Shown here in pieces: positions 58,501 through 64,000 of a stretch of 64,000 nt of DNA. The stretch comes from Trichostrongylus colubriformis (lineage: Eukaryota; Nematoda; Chromadorea; Rhabditida; Trichostrongylidae), in the NCBI GenBank assembly GCA_963978905.1, contig OZ022261.1:29013686-29077685 (forward strand), in the 5' to 3' direction. Position numbers and translations under genes: made by a program. Below the pieces are notes generated by a model, which was not told the DNA's origin, ran no database searches, and was given only the letters and a program-made list of their open reading frames with translations. Every line of letters begins with the position of its first letter. Position 1 is the stretch's first letter.

Positions 58501-59787
58501 AGGTTCCGGTCGGTCGCTCGTTGACGGACAACGATCCGACCTTGAAGGCAGCAATCTTATGGAAGGCGAATATTCGGAAATCGTCTACTCATCCGCCCTT
58601 TCACTTCGCAACGATCCGAACATGTTTTTCCTGCCTTTTTTGGATGTCTATCGGATGCTATTGCAGTGGGCGTACTGAGTTTGTCTGGCGAAAACTTGAT
58701 ACGACGTGAAAATGAATGCCAACAGCTTTAACATGAAACCGCCTTTCCGAGGATCCTAAGGGCGGACTTTTTCCGATCTTGCATGAGGAAAAAACTCGTA
58801 AGAGGTCGAAAACCTGATGGTGCAGTGAGTACATGAGTTATGCCGGAATAGGCGGGCCCAGGAGGGTGTGAGGAAAAGCTCTCGGTAAACTTTCATTCGC
58901 TATTCCGCCGTCAAAGAGAGAACTCCGCTTTCTCCTCTTCTGATGCTCAGTACTACATGCTCGTAAACTTACGTTCGCTTATTCTTCATTAAATAATCTA
59001 AAGTCGTCGCCTCCTAATTTGCAAAGCCGGTCACTAACGCTTTTCATTCTCTACTCTTCTAGTTCATTTGCTTCTGATTTTCAAAGGGAGTAATCCATGA
59101 TTTAGATTTGAGCTTCTTGATTCAGACAGGTTGTAAAATGTCAAGATTAAAGTGACCAGTTTAACTATTATTAAAATATCATAATCAGCACTTTTATTTC
59201 TACCCTAATTCATTTCTTCTTTATGGGATGTAATCTACAATTTAGGTTGGTTGGTAAATATCAAGAGTACAGTGATCAATCAACTACCATTGAGATTTCT
59301 TCTTTTATTTTCATAGGCTTGCTCTTTCTTTTGCTGCACCACTATTGGCTCAGATGACAGCACGTCTTATGACCTAATAATAAATGAATAAACAAGATAA
59401 AATTAAAGGAATTTCACTAGTACCCTAGCGGCGTCGCTGGGTTCACAGTCATTTCGTACACTTCTGTTCTTCTGCACTATTCGTGGCGCCCTCGTAGCCT
59501 TCAGCAGCGAGTTTCCTCACGAAGCTGAATTATTAGCGCTTCAGGCGACATTTTCAAGGTTCCCTGGCAGGATTCTTGATTGGTGGCTAAAACGTCTGGG
59601 TTAGTCCATAAGTAACGTCGTTTTTCTTTTCGCTCGAAAATATACCGTTCTGATTGTAAGATTTGTATAGTGTCATGTACTTATCGAAAAATATTCTCTA
59701 GTTGTCCAAATTGTCGCGTTGTCTATTGTACTTTGGTTTGGTTTACGTGAAACAAAACACACATATCGTAGAATCGTAGAGCATATA
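55536..59787. other. No recognisable gene in ~4.2 kb
   Basis: It contains a poly-C run near 57,591-57,601 and a pair of weakly related ~80-bp AT-rich stretches near 59,090 and 59,220. The - strand frames at 57,172-57,853 are open but show no domain or clear exon structure. Confidence 0.4.
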
Positions 59788-60284
59788 CAGTATGTAGCGC
59801 TCAAGAGTCATCGGCCCATTGGTTTTCCGCTTGGGTTTTTCACTTGTAACTTTTTTGCGACTGGACCATCCAAGAGAAATTTTCAGTATGTTGTACTTGG
59901 AGACACTGCATACTAAATATACTATTCTGGCTCTCAACGGTGTAAGTTACATGGTTAAATGCAATTTTTTGTTTTTGGAGTGCCATCCCTATGCCGTCCT
60001 GCTGTGCCGCTGTCATCAAAAGTCGTAGTCTTTCTACAGTATATTAATGTTTTCTAAGGCTTGCTGGTTTAATTTTTGTAAAGGAAGTCGTTTTTCTTGA
60101 CTGAGCCTTTTTCTTTTCTCCGGTGGTTTTGTAGTAACTTCTTGTAAAAAACCATGGAAATATCAAGGGCACTCAAGTAGAAAAATGTCGACAATAGGTT
60201 CAGGTACCACATTAAAATTTCGACAAATTTGGTCAAGTAGAAGAAAAGTTATGAGTGTTTGGCCGAAGACTTTTGAGCGCTACT
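59788..60284. mobile_element. TA-flanked MITE, CAGTAGCGCTC family (copy 2)
   Basis: The right end is the complement of CAGTAGCGCTCAAAAGTCTT, identical to the right end of the 20,335 copy. The left end, CAGTATGTAGCGCTCAAGAG, has a 3-nt insertion. TA flanks both sides. The body is the reverse of copy 1. It ends 47 bp before the mariner at 60,332. Confidence 0.85.
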
Positions 60285-60331
60285 GTAAATCTCAAACGGT
60301 GTACATATGACACATTAGGGCTGTCCTAATA

Positions 60332-61214
60332 TTAGGCTGTTCCAAAAGTCTTGTAGTATTTTTTTCGATCATCACTTTTTATTTTTTTTTCGTCCAACAA
60401 ATAACAATTAGGCAACAACGTATTGACCATTGTTATCGGCAACCCTCTGCTACTTTATAGGAAAATCGTTGATTCCCTTCTCCCAAAACTCTGGGTGCTG
60501 AGAGTCGAAGAAGTCAGCGATCGCCTTCGCAAGCAAGTCATAATCAACGAATTTTCTCTTGGCCAGGAAGGATTCGAGAGGATGGGTAAGGTGATAGTCA
60601 GAAGGGGCAATGTCTGGAGAGTATAGTGGGTGGGTCAGCACATCCCAGCCGAGCTCCTGTAGCTTGGCCTGGGTACACTTCGCGACGTATGGGTGGGCGT
60701 TGTCATGAAGGAGGGTGACCGCGAACCTTCTCGGGCACTTTTCTCGGATAGCGACGGCGATCTGCTGGAGCTGGTGGGTGCATACGGCAACGGTGACTGT
60801 CTCGCCTTGTACCAGCACCTCGCGGAAAAGCATTCCTTCCGCGTCCCAGAACCAGCACAGTTCCAAGCGTGGTTTGTCTTTCATGTCAATCTCGCCGTTG
60901 CTGAAGCTGATGAACCAGCGGCGCACGGTCACGTAGCTCACACATCCCTTGCCCAATGCAGCGCTGATGGAGTGGCAAGCTTCCGTCGTTTTGGTGCCGC
61001 AAGACCGCTCATAATAGATGACACCGCGAGTTGGGTGGGTATCGACAACGGGCATTGTAGCTCTCTCCACGGGATCTGGTGGGTCAATATATATTTTCCT
61101 AGAAAGCTTAGGGAACGTTCTACCATATTCCTGAACCGCCTGGACCTGCCTAGAACTAAACGGGAGTTATTGATTTTTTTGGAAAAATACTACAAGACTT
61201 TTGGAACAACCTAA
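60332..61214 (-). mobile_element. Well-preserved mariner deletion derivative
   Basis: The terminal repeats (TTAGGCTGTTCCAAAAGTCT and, complemented, TTAGGTTGTTCCAAAAGTCT) differ at one of ~33 positions. TA flanks both sides (60,330-60,331 and 61,215-61,216). Length is 883 bp. Good preservation of ends and frame suggests a young insertion. Confidence 0.93.
60450..61070 (-). pseudogene. 206-codon mariner transposase derivative, in-frame deletion
   Basis: A single open frame starts MERATMPVVDTHPTRGVIYY and has the first DNA-binding region with VSYVTVRRWFISFSNGEID. It then passes, at DKPRLELCWFWDAEG, over a deletion that removes helix-turn-helix 2 and the first catalytic Asp. LLHDNAHPYVAK and SPDIAPSDYHL keep the second and third Asp with 34 residues between. 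A TAG replaces the conserved Trp of the final WQRV..NG..YV block, trimming ~12 residues. It cannot catalyse transposition but could still bind the ends. Confidence 0.9.
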
Positions 61215-61517
61215 TACATTAAGGCTATGTATAGCCACGGCAGTGAGGTCATGACAGTCTAAGTAATCATTTCCTGATCTAAAACCCCCCGAGAAATTTC
61301 TTCTCCATTCAGATATTGAATATTTATTAAGTCCGCAAATGAATTGCACACAATTTGACCGTAATTACTTTTTGGTTTCTCAGGGACTATACTAGGTTAA
61401 ACAGTGCTTCCATGCCTGTGTTCCCATATTTCTCTTTTACTGTTTCCCTCTATTTTTCTCTCAACCTTGGTTACTATTCAAAAGCATAGAGTTTTCGGCA
61501 TGTGTCAATCCTTTTTG
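61215..61517. other. No recognisable feature
   Basis: Short AT-rich spacer. Nothing could be supported. Confidence 0.3.
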
Positions 61518-61756
61518 GGATGCGCCGCACATTCTAAATCCATTTAGAATGGTGGCAGATTTGGTGAATGCAAAGACTTTCTAGGACCAGCCTATGAACA
61601 ATTCTGTACTTCTATCCGCCCGGCCTAACCGATTTCCCAGACGACCTGCTTAGGAATGGAAGGCTTGATTTATCTAGGTGTGCATCGATGCGGGATTTGA
61701 TCCCAGCCCTATGAGAATGGGAGCACGGACCACCCATCACTCCATCACCTCTGCCC
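61518..61756 (-). mobile_element. tRNA-derived SINE-like copy
   Basis: On - it reads AGGTGATGGAGTGATGGGTG (A-box-like), then CTGGGATCAAATCCCGC (B-box/T-arm-like). CACACCTAGATAAATCAAGC and a tail shared with the 35,085 copy follow. It has the best-preserved T-arm of the three. Confidence 0.6.
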
Positions 61757-62052
61757 TCCTAATAAGTAGTGACGCCACAGCATTGAATTACTATATAGTA
61801 AGCAAATTAAATGTATAGCACAGGATCCCATCGTCTAGAGACCTGACCAGCCATGTTAGTTCACACCCACCCATCAAGGTCATCTGCTAAGCTATCGTAG
61901 CAAAATGTATCGTAAGAAAATGACATGCACAATGAGGAACATCCATGCATGCTTTCTATGTTGAATTGGTCGCGCATGCATAATCCTGCAGATGACGGAA
62001 AAGCCATATAAAACCCAGTGACTATCATGCTTTTATTTACATTCAGACGCTT

Positions 62053-62261
62053 TCAAATTCGGTTCCTTTCATAGCTCTCGTCACATATTCGGCGCAGGAT
62101 ACGGTAATCGTAATCGCTTTGAGACCCAACTAATGCGACACCCCTAGCCCGCACGCTTCGCGTCGGGCACCGTACGCTTCGATTCGAATACCTCACGTAA
62201 GGTTCTACACATTCTGCTGCTAGCGCCTTGCGCATCATGTTTCCATGAAATTTCCACCATT
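62053..62261 (-). CDS. Candidate terminal exon of an unidentified gene
   Basis: On - a strong acceptor (TTTTGTTTCAG) at 62,262-62,272 precedes a frame reading WWKFHGNMMRKALAAECVEP and ending SYERNRI, stop. An AATAAA lies about 20 nt after the stop (~62,027-62,032). The coding part is ~69 codons starting in phase 1. No domain is recognised and upstream exons, which should lie beyond 62,300, were not found. It could be a pseudogene piece. Confidence 0.45.
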
Positions 62262-63669
62262 CTGAAACAAAATGCGAATTAGAAGGATTCCTGAGGATCA
62301 TCTCACTATCTCTTCTGTATGTCGTGCAAGAGGAACCGACGCATCGCCGCGCCGCGCGATTCTAGGCATTAGTTTCTGACTAGCCCCCTGACGGATGGGT
62401 CCAATGCTGCTTCGGCTGGCTCTTCCTGCCCTCTACCTCTGCTTTCAAAGTATCTCTCAAGATCTTTAAGTTTTGATGAAAATGTCAATCCGAAAACGAA
62501 TGCGCGTCATTTTAGCGCCTCTGCTTGTGTTTCGTACCCGTGGAACTAAATGGTATCCATTATGTCGAGCGGCGTATATGTAATCATCACTATTGGAAAG
62601 CAACAAGTGCATCAATAAAAGTCGGTTAAGCTCGATTCAAGCTGACTCGTTGTTTGGAATTCGACTGCTAGAGTTTTCCAAAATGTGACCTATAAATCAG
62701 TATGCCTAAGTACGGCATTGCTTTGGCTGGGATATTTGGTCACACGATTACTACCAAAGTTAGCTCTAAGGATTGTTTGAAGAGATCACGTCGAGATAAG
62801 TCACGAACTCGACCTCTTCGAAAACCGACTTTACCTCTCTTACGCTTGGTGCAATTTTCCTCTCTCTACCAAAAATCAGATAGAAGATCTCTGATCTTAT
62901 GGCAGTGAAATCCAGTTATTCTTTGAAGCTCCTCCAGGAAAAAGCGTAGATTCATCAACTATTTGACTTGTGTCAAAGCACTTTAGACTTAAGTGGATGA
63001 CCGTTGCGCTTCTTCAATCGTGATTGGCAGCAATTTCCATCGGTGTCAGTCAAAATGTCGAAAAAGTGAAATTGTGGCGATCGGCATGCGTCAACAACAC
63101 CTCGACATATCATGTCAAGCTTTAGGACAGGTTTATTATTTCTGAAACGGGCCGTCTTAATGGCGCAACCGATTCCAGCGACAATTCATTGTGGATCACG
63201 TGAAAATGGGCGGACTAGATTTTTTGTGAACATAGCGAGCGCTGATGATTTGCGAGCGACGAAATCATGGCAATAATCGCGATTTCTGGTGGAATTGCAA
63301 TGTTGAAAACTACCTCATGATATATCTCGTTATTCTAGATCATGCCATAGGGGAGGAGATCTACCAGACAGCTCACACTGTCACTTTACTATCTATGAAG
63401 CTACTGCAAATACGAAGCCTAAGAGGTAACGATTAGGGTTTGCAGAGCAGCACCTCAGATGAGCGTTGGAACACCGCAACTATTTAGACGTAAAGGGAGC
63501 GGGTGAGAAGAGAGTGAGGGCTGTGAATTAATGTTCTGTGAATATGAACTCTTCACTTCAGAAGAGGTGATGTGTGGCGAAGCCCGCATTGAGAAATCGC
63601 GGTTTGAGGTCTCATGACTATTTCGCTGCACAGCGAGCCGTTCTGCCGTTCATCCGAGACTCTTGGCCT
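62262..63669. other. No recognisable feature
   Basis: It might contain introns or small exons of the - strand gene ending at 62,053. None could be supported. Confidence 0.35.
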
Positions 63670-63855
63670 CTATCCCGTCTGCAATCTCACCCGGCTAATG
63701 ACGCAGAGGGGCGCAAAAGAGGAATTTTCGTGTACCCATTTTGGGATTTCTCACCGCTTTATTTCGTCCTTTCTCCACTGTTACGCTGCTGAGCACCCCT
63801 ACTTTCATATTCTACAATCTATCAAATTTACTCCTCTCGCTAACTTTAACTGTGC
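63670..63855 (-). mobile_element. Fragment of the TTAAA-ended MITE family
   Basis: GACGCAGAGGGGCGCAAAAGA, GCTGAGCACCCCTACTTTC and the following CAATCTATCAAATTTACTCC match the reverse complement of 42,920-43,080. The right end ACTCCTCTCGCTAACTTTAA is a decayed family terminus. The left terminus is absent. Confidence 0.7.
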
Positions 63856-64000
63856 CACACGAATCGGGTTACCGTAAGCGACAGGGGCCTTGCTGGTCCC
63901 GTCGTGAATTAAACGGGCGCTCAGGAGCGTGGCTGCCGCGTACTTGCGTGACTTCAGTGACCACGGCCAGCTTCAGGTCCGACTGTAAACTTTTCGAAAT

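Overview
The window looks like nuclear DNA of a nematode, probably a strongylid (hookworm-like). The basis is the short introns with TTTTCAG-type acceptors, a trans-splice-like acceptor just upstream of a start codon, several mariner families, Helitrons with nematode-type ends, and long repeat-filled introns. The species is an inference. No bacterial operon, rRNA, convincing tRNA or CRISPR array was seen. Almost all open frames in the window are accidental.

One convincing multi-exon gene is present, 29,491-38,153 on the + strand. Eight exons join in consistent phase to about 733 codons: a short N-terminal region, a low-complexity block made of 20-residue units, a basic region, an ING-type PHD finger split over three exons, and an acidic tail. 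Its introns carry at least four repeat insertions, and the last exon seems to begin inside one of them. A separate terminal exon (acceptor, frame, stop, AATAAA) lies on the - strand at 62,053-62,261. Three ~1.07 kb tandem units at 16.4-19.4 kb each carry a related exon-like frame.

The rest is a transposon graveyard with readable nesting. (1) Mariner-type elements: four deletion derivatives of 857-883 bp net with TA flanks (8.26, 24.8, 52.1 and 60.3 kb), an inverted mariner dimer (47.7 kb) and several remnants. (2) Non-autonomous Helitrons (9.04, 10.8, 24.84 and 27.5 kb, plus a candidate 5' end at 11.57 kb) with a TC start, 3' hairpin and CTGG end. Two of them sit exactly between A and T of mariner copies, and the sister mariner copy supplies the empty site. 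(3) An RTE-like LINE fragment (49.3-50.7 kb) split by a 234-bp element with a perfect 9-bp target duplication. (4) Several MITE or foldback families: a TTAAA-ended family with five copies and a fragment, a CAGGGGGTGCC family with two copies and a fragment, a CAGTAGCGCTC family with two copies, and foldbacks. (5) A tRNA-derived SINE-like family with three copies. (6) Tandem arrays with periods of about 44, 75, 136, 146, 248, 268 and 330 bp.

No autonomous transposase, Helitron Rep/helicase or complete LINE is present, so everything mobile here appears to need enzymes encoded elsewhere. All coordinates come from reading the sequence by eye. No similarity search was run.
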